Shown here in pieces: positions 23,636 to 36,166 of a stretch of 64,000 nt of DNA. Origin of the DNA: Paraspadella gotoi (lineage: Eukaryota; Chaetognatha); contig CM119269.1 in assembly GCA_051294375.1 (NCBI GenBank), positions 16,000,455 through 16,064,454 of the forward strand. Direction: 5' to 3'. Each line of letters begins with the position of its first letter. The first letter of the stretch is position 1. A model generated the notes under the pieces. The model was not told the DNA's origin and did no database searches. It worked only from the letters and a program-made list of their open reading frames with translations. Position numbers and translations under genes: made by a program.

Positions 23636-23782
23636 GTAGGCGGCCCCCTCTCAGATCTCGAGTACATGCTCTCGCTCGGACCCGTTTTCACACGCGTCTC
23701 GCCTCTACCCAAGCGTCAATCATCCCACCACAGTAGATGCCAGGATCCGGACGCCCAATACTCCATCCGAGTTCGGCGGTAG
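23636..23782 (+). CDS. Exon-like open frame after a CAG acceptor, unit 2
   Basis: Identical copy of 13037-13183. Confidence 0.22.
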   Translation, partial: VGGPLSDLEYMLSLGPVFTRVSPLPKRQSSHHSRCQDPDAQYSIRVRR

Positions 23783-24565
23783 GAGGGGAGAAAGTTTCGT
23801 CTTTCGGATGACGACGTCGGCGGTTTTCGACGGCTCCCTGCCCGCCCGAGCAGGTCAGCGCCGGTCCAGGTTCGTACCATGGTTGGCATCTCTTCGCTGC
23901 GTTTGGGGAAGGGGTTCTTCTCACCGGCCAACTGGAACCTCGCTGGCGACGCCCAATGCTGATCGGCAACAAGTAACGCCAGCTGAGTACCCGTACGCTC
24001 GCTTCTCCCCGTAGTTCCACCGCTCCCAGACGCCTGGACACGTGCCATCTTCCGCTTCAATCTTCTGTCTGGCGTTTATCCAAAGGGGAAATAACTGTCT
24101 GGCTACTCTCGCTCCTTTTCACGCTTGTCGATGGCAGGAGAAACGCGCTACCGCGCATGCCATCCTACAGTTGTCGAATGAGATCTTGTCTGCGCGGAAT
24201 CAAGGAGGCTCTCCGTTCCGGCTCGCTCCAGAAATGAGGTCAGCGCTGGCGTCGACGCCCTTGCCGCCCCGCTTCGCGACGCAGAGCTCTTATTCAAGCG
24301 GCCAGCGTCCCTCAACACTTTTCAGTCGGCGAGCATCCGCCAGACCATCCCAATACTCGCCTGTGGCCGCGCGCCAGAGGATCTCCGCGCCACGCCTTTA
24401 CTCAGCCTGCAGCTGACCCACCCGCAATTCTTTCTCTTTTGGTATTCAGGGTAAGCGCAGGTAGAGGAATCGGCGACTCAATATCGACGCTTACCTAACG
24501 AAACGAGATCGCTCGCGCCAAAACCCGCTGCCGACAGCGCCCTCATCATTTCCATCCGAGCCCGC

Positions 24566-24590
24566 NNNNNNNNNNNNNNNNNNNNNNNNN
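24566..24590. other. Assembly gap (25 N)
   Basis: Fixed 25-N gap of unknown true size at the unit 2/unit 3 junction. About 600 bases of the start of unit 3 are missing, because sequence resumes within the GAAA tract. Confidence 0.97.
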
Positions 24591-24755
24591 AAGGAAAGAA
24601 ATACAAATAGAAAAAGAGAAATAAAAAGAAAGAAGAGAAAAAAAGAAAAAAGAATAAAAGAAAGAAAGAAAATAGAGAAAGAAAGACGATAGAAGAAAGT
24701 AAAGAAAGAGAAAGGAACAAAGAAAGAAGAAAGATAGAAAAAAAAGATAGAAAAA
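24591..24755 (+). repeat. (GAAA)n-like purine tract, unit 3
   Basis: Same tract as in units 1 and 2. It abuts the 25-N gap. Confidence 0.9.
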
Positions 24756-25728
24756 TGAAGCAGAAATACAAAACAGTTTTTAGCCAAATAATAGAGAAAC
24801 ATCGTTCTTTTTTCCTGGTTGGCTCGATTTCGAATAATTTGGTTACCGATCGACGTGGAATTACGTTCTAGTATACCGAGATAAAAAAATCATAAAATCG
24901 GTCCACGCGTCAAAAAGTTATGGGCAAAAAACGGACAAAAGAATAGCGCCTTCCGAGGAATCAACTTTCGCCTAACATCAACGAGCGAAAAAGTGGCGTT
25001 AACATTAGATTTGAACTACGTAGTACTAATCTTAGTTCCGACGAATCGATGGTAAGCCAAATCCTTATTCCGGAGCCAATAGAAATAAACGGAAAAATTA
25101 CGGAAGCTGATTACGGAAAGGAAAATGTTGATATAAGAAAACGAATATGTTAAAAGAAAGATGGTAATATGATTACTGATACAACTTAAATAAGTGATTG
25201 GATTAATAATTTAAATACTAATTAGGGTTAAATTTTACTTTCGCCAACCGGGGTTAGAGCTTACAGTGGCGAGAGACAGCTGATCCGATATACGTAGAAG
25301 ACCGAGGAACTTGGATAGATTCCATGTCGCCCTTCTTTTATTTTAACGTAAATGTCATTACAAGTTATCTTATATAACGGTAAGTAAAGTAAATCAAGTA
25401 AAAAACCCAAAATTGGCTGCTCTTGCTGACGGGGTCAATCTTGGATCCATGATCATGAGTTCTTGGGACTCGAATCTTATTAATGGTACTTGGTAAATTT
25501 ATTAATTATGCTCTAGTAACTAGAAAATAAAGTAGCCCTATTAATAAAAACAAGACGGTGAATCTATTAGCAACGTAATATTAAATGACAAAGATAAAAG
25601 TATTTTAAATATTAAGCTCCTATCAAATAATTTTAAAACAAATTACATGGACCGTTCATAAAAGAAACAGTACAAGCATTTATTTAAGAACATCCCCACA
25701 TATTTAAATCAGCAACCTGCCAGAAATT

Positions 25729-25888
25729 TATCCCCACAATCTCTTTTGCTGCGTATCATCACCGCGTCTTTTTGTGAACGAATATTCCCACGTCTTTTGC
25801 TGGAATCATCCCCCGCGTTCTTTTGCTTTACTGCGAATCATCCCCGCGTCTTTTGTGCGAATCATCCCCGCATATTTTTGCCTGCGAT
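25729..25888 (+). repeat. Minisatellite ATCCCCGCGTCTTTTGCTGC, unit 3
   Basis: Same array as in units 1 and 2, including the TTTACT-bearing unit of unit 2. Confidence 0.88.
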
Positions 25889-26940
25889 TCATGTTAGGAA
25901 TATTGATTAGAATAATCTTGGTTATAAAATAACTTTTTTTATCATTTTATTTAATAAAATTAGCAGAACGTTGATAATTACAATAAAATCTTATTTACAG
26001 AATGGAAATTGCTTTTGCTATTTCATCGATGCTTAGTAGCGTTTTTATTCAATTATAATCTTAAGAAAATTTTGTATATACCCAACCAACATTTATTATC
26101 AGTTTAGTTTGAATTTTTAACTATTGAATATAATTCCAAATGAATTAACCTGTCGGATGCCGCTTCCTCCACTTCCTGAGCCCAATGGTAAACAGGCTTG
26201 GGACCCAGTCATCCCCCCAAAACTCAGCTATATAAAAAAGATAATTTGTTAAATGCAATACACAAAAATGACAATGTTATAAGAAAAAAAAATTTTTAAA
26301 CAACAACCGAATGATTTAATACGATTCAAAAAATAAGCGACTCGTGTCTGAAAAAGGGATTAATAAAAATAGAACTATTGGAATGCATATGGAAATAAAA
26401 AATATTTAAAATTTTAATAATCTCGCAGAGTTACTATTTGAAAAAATGGAAAAAAATCTTAAATCACAATGATCCATCGCCTGAATATATCTACAAAAAA
26501 AAGCGATAAAGATCTGGCGAGATAAAAATAATGCGCTGATGTTTTATTTATTACCAACTTGCTGCACTATATGCCCCCTACCTCTTTGTCCGTCTCGCCA
26601 CTAAGGTCGCAGATAAGTATTGCTTGAGAAACTGGACACGGATTCTCCCTCTCCGTTGTTCTTGAAAACTTGACAAGTGGCGCACGCTTAGACCGCCTTA
26701 TTACTCTGCGTCCCGTCTCGCCTCAGATCGGCGGGCGAGACAAGGAAGAGTGGCTTGGTGCGGCGGCAAAACCTAGGCGTTGGTTGGCGTGCATGCGGTG
26801 ACAATTTCTAAACCGCTAAAAAAAAACTGCTAAAAAAACTACCATTTGCAAAATCCAGAAAAAATTATTATTTACTATTATATGTACTTTATAAAATTAT
26901 ATTTAAATTATTATATATTTAACTAAAACTTAATTTTAAA

Positions 26941-27548
26941 CTTAACCTACCCTATTATCTTTAACCTTAAACTTAACCTTAACCGTAACTTACCCCCAAC
27001 CTCAATTTACCCCAACCTAATTTCCCCTCAACCCAATTTCCCTCAAACCCTAATTTCCCTCAACCCTAATTTACCCCCAACTTAATTACCCCACCACCCT
27101 TAATTTACCCCAACCCTGATTTACCCCACCTAATTTACCCTAAACCTTAATTTCCTTCACCTTATTACCTCAACCTTATATTTACCCTCAACCTTAATTA
27201 TCCCTACCCTAATTCTCCCCCACCCTAATTTACCCCCACCCTAATTTACCCTAACCTAATTTCCCTCAACCTTAATTTACCCTCAACCTTAATTATCCTA
27301 CCCTAATTTACCCCCACCCTAATTACCCCCACCCTAATATACCCTAACCTAATTTCCCTCAACCTTAATTTACCCTCACCTTAATTATCCCTACCCTTAT
27401 TTACCCCCACTCCTCAATAATTTACTCCAACCCAATTTACCCCAACCTTAATTTACCCAACCCTAATTTCCCACAACCCTAATTACCCCCCACCTAATTA
27501 CCCCCACCCTAATTCACCCCAACCCTATTTACTCCCAACCCTAATTAA
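26941..27548 (-). repeat. Telomere-like minisatellite (CCCTAATTTAC)n, unit 3
   Basis: Same array and about the same length as in units 1 and 2. Similar length in three copies means the array duplicated as part of the larger unit. Confidence 0.85.
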
Positions 27549-28060
27549 CTAGTTTAATCTTATTTTTTAATTTAATTTTTTTTGGCACAAAAAATGTTAT
27601 AACAAAAATAACGCTGAATGAAGACTTGAAATTAGAATCGAACATGTCCATTTTTTTTCTTTGTGTCGACGAAAGGCTTGAGACGGTCAGGGTGGAAGTC
27701 CGAGGTTCGCAGGATTGGGCCGCGAAGTCGAGGCGAAGAGAACGGCCTCCTCAAGAAACGATCTCAAATGGGCTGTCATAGATTCGCGATGGCGCGTCGC
27801 GGCGGACACGAGCGCCAAAGCGGCAACTTTGAGGCCGCGCTCGGGGATTTTTGGGGATGATTAGATTGAGAAAGCTCTTCAGTTATCGTATTTGGGCAAT
27901 AGTTCTGATAACTATATCGACTGTTTAACTTAGTCGGACTCCGGCAAAACGCCCGCAGTTTTACGAAACATGCAATTTTTCTAAAATTTTCTTAGGTGGT
28001 AATAACTTTCCTCTATGTCAAATTCTTTATTTTCGAAAAAAAATCTTTCGTGTTGTATGT

Positions 28061-28763
28061 ATTTGGGCAAAATGATTTTTGTTCAAACGAATTTTATTTA
28101 AACATAAAACCGTACATGTTTCGGCTTGGATTCAAGCCTTCTTAGCGTCAATGAATTTGTGAAATTTTGACAGTTTTTTGTTGTCGGAAAAGGGAAAGAG
28201 AGAGAGAGAGAGAGAGAGGAGAGAGATAGGGCTAAAGTTATCCAACACAGAGTTTCAGAAAAATAATTAGTGTCAGTGGTGAGGACAGGTTAAGAAGAGG
28301 ACAATAGAGATTTTGTTTAGTTAGTTAATAACAGTTAAACTTTATTTGTGTACATTGAAATAATATTATTTTTCTTCTCCCATTAGTCTCTCTTCTCTCT
28401 TCTCCCTCTCTCTCTCCTCTCTTCTCTCTCTCTCAATTTTTTTTCCTCTCCCTTTTCTCCAACTTCTGACCATTTCATTTCTTATTCAAAACTAAAATCT
28501 CTATCTGTCCTCATTCTTAACCTGCTCCCTCACCACTTGACCACTATTATTTTTCTGAACTCTGTGTGTTGGAAACTTTGCCCTATCTTCTTCTCTCTTT
28601 CTCTCTCTCTCTCCTCTCTCTCTCTTCCCTTCTTTCACACAAAAAAACTGTTACCAATTTCACAATCATGACCCTGAAGAAGGCTTGTAATCCAAAGCCG
28701 AAACATTGTACGTTTTTCTAGTTAAATAAAATTCGTTGTGAAACAAAAATCATTTTGCCCAAA
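28061..28763. repeat. Long inverted repeat (fold-back), unit 3
   Basis: Same structure and landmarks as 7397-8112. Confidence 0.85.
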
Positions 28764-29155
28764 TAAATTTTCTAAAAATCTATTCCTATTCATTTATAAT
28801 TTTCGTAAAAAAAAAGAAAAAAAAATCGGCTGGAGATAATTTATTTATAAACATCGAAAATCCCCAACCTCCTCTGATTTTCGTGAACCGCGGCTGGCTC
28901 GACGGAGTTGCCATGGCTTTCGATTGGTTCTCTAAGGGGCGTAATGATAAGTCTTGCGCACATTCAGGGCCATGTAAGAATCGCAGAGCAAACAAAGTCC
29001 AGATTCCTTTTTTCATATATAAAAACACGTAAATTTTTCGAGTGAGTCCCACCAGAAACATAAGACAAACGCAGAAATTGATCTCTCAGTCAGTTAATAG
29101 AACTAATTTAGACTGGCGGACAACGCGGGAATTAAGCGCCGAAAAAATCGTTTTA

Positions 29156-29700
29156 ACAGGCAGATTATTAATTAAACAAGCAAGCTTGGTTAATTAAAAA
29201 AATTAGATCCCTTGTTTGACAAATCAAAAATCTATCTGACTGTGTAACATATGTATATATTAGTCTAGTCTCGGAGAATGAAGTTAGTCAGTTACGAAAG
29301 TGTGAAATTCCGTTAAACCGTCCACTTTGGCGGTCCATCGTACCATATCAAGATGACCGAATTTTTTCGAGTGCTCCACCGACACGGAACATTACCAAAG
29401 AGACCCCCCGCTTTCGAAATAAACTAAAACCAATTTATTAATAAAAAAATTATAAATAATATACAGGTCTTCTGCGGGAATTAAGAGGTGACCAAAAAAA
29501 GCGTGGAAAAACCCGGATCCTGATCCCCCCTCGCCCGAAACGATGTTTCTCTACAAATAAAGAAAACCGCTGATGGAAAAAAAATTCTGAGCGCTAAATT
29601 AAAACACTTTCCAAATAATTGAGTATTTCATAAAGATGTATGATTTACTCATGCTTCGATTCACTTTATTCCTCCAACTAATTTTGAAATGGACTTTTGT
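29156..29700. repeat. Decayed, internally deleted copy of the macro-repeat right half
   Basis: Short blocks are homologous and in the same order as unit 1. 29160-29250 matches about 9170-9275, after a deletion of about 655 bases. 29270-29370 matches about 9420-9550. 29465-29535 matches about 10420-10480. 29640-29700 matches about 11110-11170 (shared phrase CCTCCAACTAATTTTGAAA). Large deletions separate the blocks and substitutions are common. It therefore looks like genuine evolutionary decay and not read error. Confidence 0.7.
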
Positions 29701-30206
29701 CGTCCGATTTATTCGTAATTTAATTTACACCGAAGAAAACAAAACCAAAAAAAGGAGCACTAATGACGAAAAATTATTTCTCCAAATCAAAGCGACAAAA
29801 ACGTGGATATTCGTAACGTAATCGCCGGTCCGACAGTCTTCCTATTTTTTCCTTGAATATTTGTCCGAACAAAGACGCAACCACACGTACATTCTCGTAA
29901 AGCAGAGAGATTCATCGAGCCCGCCCCAATTCAACCCCCCCCCCAACTAACCAAGAAACCCCCGAATTAAACCATAACTTCCAACTAAAACAAACTTGTA
30001 AAAACAAAAATGCCGAAGGGGGGGGGCAAGGGTTTGAACCACTGAAAGGAGAGAGGGGAAAAAGTTTACGGCATTTTTTTCTTCTTTTTTTCAGGAAAAA
30101 ACCGGAAAGTCGTCAAAGTCCGCCTTTTACGTCTTAACGACCAGAGAGCAACAAGAGGAAATTTTGGTGAAAACATGAAAAATTTGACGAGCCGAGTCTT
30201 CCTACT
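29701..30206. other. Unassigned AT-rich stretch
   Basis: Poly-C and poly-G runs near 29935 and 30015, otherwise AT-rich. No gene seen. Confidence 0.5.

Positions 30207-30273
<67 letters not shown>
30207..30273 (+). repeat. (CT)n microsatellite
   Basis: CT dinucleotides with one T insertion. Confidence 0.97.
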
Positions 30274-30274
<1 letters not shown>

Positions 30275-31294
30275 AAAGCCGGTCTGAGGAGAGGATTGAG
30301 GAACTGTCATGCCTCGGAAGGCGCTGCCCGGTTCGGAGAGAGGAGAGACCCGCTGCCATCATGGAATTGAAGATTATGGTTGTGGAGAGCCCAACTGTGG
30401 GGGCGGGCGGGTGTTGGGTGGGGGGAGGGCTGGAGGTGTTTCGTTGTGGTTGCGGCGAGGCGAAGTCGGGAAGCGGAGAATCGTTTGTTGTTGGAAGAAG
30501 TAGTTTATAGAAAAGTTTATACAAAGTTTATACTTAGAGAAAAGTTTATCAATAGAAGGTTTATGGGTGAAGGGTAGTTTCCTAATTCCAACGAACACTT
30601 TTGACTCGAATGAATTCGTCGGAATTAAAAACTGTGAAGATTTATCGTGAAGAGTGAAGTGTATAATAACGAGAAAAAAATTTGGGCGGGTCGGAGACTC
30701 GGAAGAAGACAATGAACTAAGAAGAAGAAAAAAAGAAGAGATTTGAGGGAGAGAAAAGGTGAGCATTAGACAAGGGCGAAAGAAAGGAGAGAAAATGAAA
30801 AGAAAGGAAAAAAAGTAAATAAGGAAAGGAAGTATGGAAAGAAAGAAGTTGCTCTGAGTGAAATGAGGTAGCACGGGACAAGACGAGGAAAGAGTGTTAA
30901 AGTTTACTTTACAATTTGAGGTTTGTAAATAATTCTTATTTATTAATCATTTAAATTGAAATCTAATCCTATAAGTTTTTTAGTTCGCACCGAAAAGAAT
31001 GTCATGAATTTTTTTTTTTTTAAATAGATATAGCATTTTAAATAGGTTTTTTAAATATTTTATTCCCTCTTAAAACTACCAATAGTGGTGCATCCCAACG
31101 TGTACAATATTAAACCCACATAATTCCCATGTCCCATGTCGCTAAAAGCCCGATCTAAACCTGGCCATGTCAACCATGTCATCCATGCCATTCTCATAAC
31201 GCACTCATACCCCCGACCGCTTTCCTCCCAAAAAAGAGCGAACGGTGAATTCGTTGTAACTTTTTTACGACTCGCGTTTCTCGAGCCGGGATTT
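30274..31294. other. Non-genic stretch, purine-rich in the middle
   Basis: G/A-rich 30640-30900, AT-rich after. Open frames (for example 30374-30874 minus) are low-complexity Phe/Ser/Leu strings. Confidence 0.5.
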
Positions 31295-31371
31295 TCTCTC
31301 TCTCTCTCTCTCTTCTTCTTCTTCTTCTTTTTCTTCTTCTTCCTCTTCCTCTTCCTCTTCCTCTTCCTCCT
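31295..31371 (+). repeat. Compound CT, CTT, CCTCTT microsatellite
   Basis: Ordered blocks of (CT)n, then (CTT)n, then (CCTCTT)n. Confidence 0.95.
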
Positions 31372-32146
31372 CGGCCGCTTCCGTTGACCTTTGAAAAGAC
31401 AGGCCTCTTTTTTTCTCCCTCCCCTCACTCGACCTCTTCTAACCACACCCCGTTTTACTTTCGTTGTATATCGCTAGAACTTTTGGCATTATGATAAAAT
31501 GTACTTCATCACGAGTTAAATTAAACATTCCATTTCAATTTTATTATAAATTTTAATAATATCTACGATGTACAAAAGCACCACGACCTTTTATCTATTC
31601 CTCTAGTTTGTTACCTTGTTGGTCTCACTAATTTCTTTTCGTAATTCCTAAGATAGCAATAAGAATAAAGGCGATTGGTGGGTCCGGTGAAGAGCGGACG
31701 TTTAAGCTAGAGGTTCCTCTACACAAGCTTTCTCTAAACAGGCTTTCTCTGCGGGATTGTGCCAAGAATTATAAAAAGAACGAGAATTGTAAATGCAGCG
31801 ACCACATGACAGGTAAAAAGACTCGTCCCTATTGGTTTCACGGCTCGACTAAGTGTGAACTTCCAGTGACACTTACTCACCCACTATCGCTCGGGTAAGT
31901 TTAAAAATTGCGCCGACAACGCCGACGCTTACGAGGTCAACGAAGAAGGACGACAACAACGAAGAATCGGACATTTTCAAAACCGCGCGGAAAATAACAC
32001 ATATAATGTGGTAATGACAAAGTGATAATTATGACAAGAGTGACAAAAACAATGACAGCGTCTACCATGAAAAAAAAACTTCGAGAGGCGACCGCGCGGA
32101 TAATGAAGTCGACGACATGGATGACACCGGTGAAGACGAAGAGGAA
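31372..32146. other. Unassigned stretch
   Basis: Mixed AT-rich sequence with short CGA clusters after 31915. No recognisable gene. Confidence 0.5.
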
Positions 32147-32180
32147 ACGACGACGACGACGACGACAACGACGACGACAA
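32147..32180 (+). repeat. (CGA)n trinucleotide repeat
   Basis: About 11 CGA/CAA units. A second short cluster lies near 32240. Confidence 0.9.
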
Positions 32181-32612
32181 CTAAGCTGACGCCTTCGCGA
32201 TTATTTGTTCCGCAGCGACGAATTCCACGTCGATGAGAAAGACGAAGACGACGACGACTATGAAAGGTAAGAAAAAAATGATTAAAATTGAAAAAAAAAG
32301 CTGACATCACGAGAAAAAAAAAAGGACGTTACGAAGCCGGACAAAAAAACCGGAAACCGTGAAATCGCAAGTGGTTTTGGGAGTTGGAGGACAAGGGTGA
32401 AATGGGGGTGAAGTGGGGGTTGAAATGAGGGAGTTGAAGCGAAGGGGGTGTGGGTGAAGAGTGGTGGGGAAGGTGGACATAGCGGAAAGGTTAAGTTGTT
32501 AAGGTGAAAACTGGTTTGCGGAAGCGTGATTCGAGTGGTGAAAAAAAAGCGGAAACGTAATGGCTGAGCGGACCTTTTGAGAATAAGAGTTTTTAAGAGA
32601 CGACTATTACGT

Positions 32613-32619
32613 AGAGAGA

Positions 32620-32673
<54 letters not shown>

Positions 32674-32693
32674 AGAGAAGAGAGAGAGAGAGA
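32613..32693 (+). repeat. (GA)n microsatellite
   Basis: Nearly uninterrupted GA. Confidence 0.97.
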
Positions 32694-32851
32694 TGGATTT
32701 CTTCGTTTCGCTCCGATGCAGGGACTGAGAGGTAAACCGATCTTGCTAATCAATTCCTCGTCGGCGGAGGAGGAAGAAAATGCGGTGAGAGAGTGAATCT
32801 GAACAAAACCTCAAAAAACCTACCAACGCGTGAAATGTGAGAACGGAGAAA

Positions 32852-32902
32852 GCGAGAGAGAGAGAGAGAGAGACGAGAGAGAGAGAGCGAGAGAGAGAAA
32901 GG

Positions 32903-32936
<34 letters not shown>
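32852..32936 (+). repeat. (GA)n microsatellite
   Basis: GA with a few CG and AA interruptions. Confidence 0.95.
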
Positions 32937-32937
<1 letters not shown>

Positions 32938-33405
32938 TTAACTTGTGAAATTATCCGTTCAGTCTCGATTTAAATCGTGAATAGCGACTGTTCACATTTT
33001 ACCTTCGCAAAGCCAAAGCAAAATGCTAGCAAATATGTCTAAGGTATTCTATAAGCATCTATAAAATATATATAAAAAAATCCATGTCGATATTTCGTTT
33101 CACGAGGAAAGAAAAAAAAATTTCAAACCGGCGCGGTTGGGGAGAAAAACATTTTCAACGAGTCGAAGAGGGAAAAGAGAAAAAGGGAAGGTAAGGTCAG
33201 GAGGTAAGGAGGTCATTGAAACGAGGCTGCAATTCCACGGAGAAAGTTGAAGTCGCCTCAGACACATTTTTCTTTTTCTAGCGGAAAAAAAAACCCAAGA
33301 CTGTTTTGAGGTTGGAAACTGGAGAGCCGAGAAAGCGTGAGCACCGGCGCCGGGGTAAGGTGGTCTGCGGGGGGGGGGAAGAGGGAGGGCTGGGTTGAGG
33401 GCTAT

Positions 33406-34050
33406 GCGGCGTGAGAGTGGTGGGATGGGATGGGGCGAGGTGAAAGGAAATATTTTGAGAACGAGAAAAGCTTAAAGTGAAGCAGTTTAAGAGGGCAGCG
33501 TTAAGTTTTAAGTTTAGATGAACAAGTTACAAACGAGAAGTAACCAGGGTGACAGTCAACGCCCCAGCTCAGTAAGATGAGGCCTCCTATGAGCTCTGGT
33601 TCTTCCGGTTCATAAATACAGGTCAGGTTGGAAAAGATGCAATTTGAGAGGTTAAAAAGGAAACAGGGTGATTTGAAATGATCCTTATGCTTGTCAGAAA
33701 TATTTTAAAACTTAAATATACAAACAGCATCTTAAAACATAATTCAAAAAAAGGGTTTAGTCTCTCCCTCCAATCGTCGCTTTTGATTTATAATAACTAA
33801 AGACTGAAAAGGAGAGGAGAAGATGAAGAAGCAAGAAGAGGAGGAGGAGGAGGAGGAGGAGGAGGACGAGGAAGCGGAAAAGGGAAGGTCCCTCGGCAAA
33901 GGGTGAAAGACATTTGTCTCATCCAACAAACCCCCTGGAGACAATCGCGAACTCGCGGTTCAACTCTCTTTTTTTTTTCCGCTCTCTCTCTCTCCCCGCG
34001 CTTCCGCCGCGGCTGTCGCGCTGGCGCGTCGCGGCCGCGGCGCTGGCGGG
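33406..34050. repeat. Duplicated segment, copy 1
   Basis: Direct copy of 34076-34700. Contains a (GGA)n tract at 33835-33873 and ends in a CpG-rich patch immediately before a 25-N gap. A 60-base phrase including CCTATGAGCTCTGGTTCTTC is almost unchanged in both copies. Confidence 0.9.
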
Positions 34051-34075
34051 NNNNNNNNNNNNNNNNNNNNNNNNN
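34051..34075. other. Assembly gap (25 N)
   Basis: Separates two direct copies of the same segment. Confidence 0.97.
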
Positions 34076-34700
34076 GCGGTGGGCGTGAGAGGTGGTGGGA
34101 TGGGATGGGGCGAGGTGAAAGGAAATATTTTGAGAACGAGAAAAGTTAAAGTGAAGCAGTTTAAAGGGCGCGTTAAGTTTTAAGTTTAGATGAACAAGTT
34201 ACAAACGAGAAGTAACCAGTGACAGTCAACGCCCAGCTCCAGTAAGATGAGCCTCCTATGAGCTCTGGTTCTTCCGGTTCATAAATACAGGTCAGGTTGG
34301 AAAAGATGCAATTTGAGAAGTTAAAAAGGAAACAGGGTAGTAAATGATCCTTATGCTGTTCAGAAATATTTTAAAACTAAATATACAAACAGCACTTAAA
34401 ACATAATTCAAAAAAGGGTTAGTCTCTCCCTCAATCGTCGCTTTTGATAAAGACTGAAAAGGAGAGGAGAAGATGAACGAAGCAAGAAGAGAGAGGAGGA
34501 GGAGGAGGAGGGACGAGGAAGCGGAAAAGGAAGGTCCCTCGGCAAGACACACGGGTGAAAGAATTTGTCTCATCCACAAACCCCTGGAGACAATCGCGAA
34601 CTCGCGGTTCAACTCTCTTTTTTTTCCGCTCTCTCTCTCTCCCCGCGCTTCCCGCCGCGGCTGTCGCGCGTTGGCGCGTCGCGGCCGCGCGCGGGGCGGG
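34076..34700. repeat. Duplicated segment, copy 2
   Basis: Matches 33406-34050, with scattered single-base losses and a shorter GGA tract. It most likely represents the same locus assembled twice, or the other haplotype. Confidence 0.88.
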
Positions 34701-35470
<770 letters not shown>

Positions 35471-35574
35471 TTTCCCCCCTCTTCTCTTTCCAGATCCAAG
35501 ATTTCCTGATGAAGTGGGTCTTTGACATGAAGAGCAGATGATGCGTCGTGTGGCAGCATCCCTCCTCAACCGGG

Positions 35575-35599
35575 TGACGACGACGACGACGACGACGAA
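35575..35599 (+). repeat. (CGA)n trinucleotide repeat
   Basis: Eight GAC units. Confidence 0.9.
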
Positions 35600-35789
35600 G
35601 ATGTCGCTTCACCTGAGCGCGCAATCCGTTGCCATGACAACCGCGAAACAAAGATGGCGGCAAATCGTGAAACGCGGGAGACGCGGGAGACAGAGAGAGA
35701 GTGAAAAAAATAAAGTTGGAGGTGAGGAAAAAAAAGGGGAGAAGAGATCGAATCCGGGATGATTGAGGAAAATGGGATAAGTGTGGATA

Positions 35790-36035
35790 AGGCGCTACGT
35801 GGGCTGAAGATGACTGTCCGTAACTTCTATAACCCCCTCTAACAGCCATGGAACGGGTCCCTGGGCTTGGAACCAGGCTTGAGGGTTTGCCATGCCCCCA
35901 AGGCGGCTTACGGCCGTCCTCACACTTCCGGCAGGGTAGGTAACGGGTTGGGATTGAACCCGGTACCGGGTTGGGATTGAACCCGGTACAGTGGTCATGA
36001 GCTGATGGCTTTACTCAATGAGCCACCGGGTCACA
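35790..36035 (-). mobile_element. tRNA-derived SINE
   Basis: Reading the minus strand from about 36035, a tRNA-like head begins GACCCGGTGGCTCATTGAG. It has a Pol III A box TGGCTCATTGAG at 36014-36025 and a B box GGGTTCAATCCCA that appears twice, because a 23-bp segment is tandemly duplicated (35945-35967 and 35968-35990). A tRNA-unrelated body of about 150 bases follows, with GCCTTGGGGGCATGGCAAA. No open frame. A head with both boxes plus an unrelated body is typical of a SINE and not of a tRNA gene. The 3' end is uncertain. Confidence 0.72.
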
Positions 36036-36108
36036 ACTGAAAGTGTCATGATTCTAGGCGGGGTGAACCTAGGCAATGCCCGACTACATAAGTGATGAGT
36101 GACAAGCG

Positions 36109-36166
36109 GGTGAGGTGAGGTGAGGTGATGTGATGTGAGGTGAGGTGAGGTGAGGTTGGGTGAGGT
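36109..36166 (+). repeat. (GGTGA)n pentanucleotide repeat
   Basis: About 11 units of GGTGA with GATGT variants. Confidence 0.92.

Larger units (their letters stand above)
13967..24565. repeat. 10.6-kb tandem macro-repeat, unit 2
   Basis: Second unit in direct orientation, offset 10,599 bases from unit 1 in the identical half. All open frames of 8953-13817 recur at 19552-24416 with identical translations. The left part, 13967-19074, shows scattered one-base gains and losses relative to units 1 and 3. Confidence 0.93.
24591..29155. repeat. 10.6-kb tandem macro-repeat, unit 3 (partial)
   Basis: Collinear with 14570-19110 of unit 2, including the GAAA tract, CCCCGCG minisatellite, telomere-like minisatellite and long inverted repeat. 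Copy-specific single-base indels are frequent. It passes into a strongly diverged copy near 29156. Confidence 0.9.

Noticed and set aside
3437-29155. Ribosomal DNA repeat
   Set aside because: The unit size fits, but no 18S, 5.8S, 28S or 5S phrase was found in any copy.
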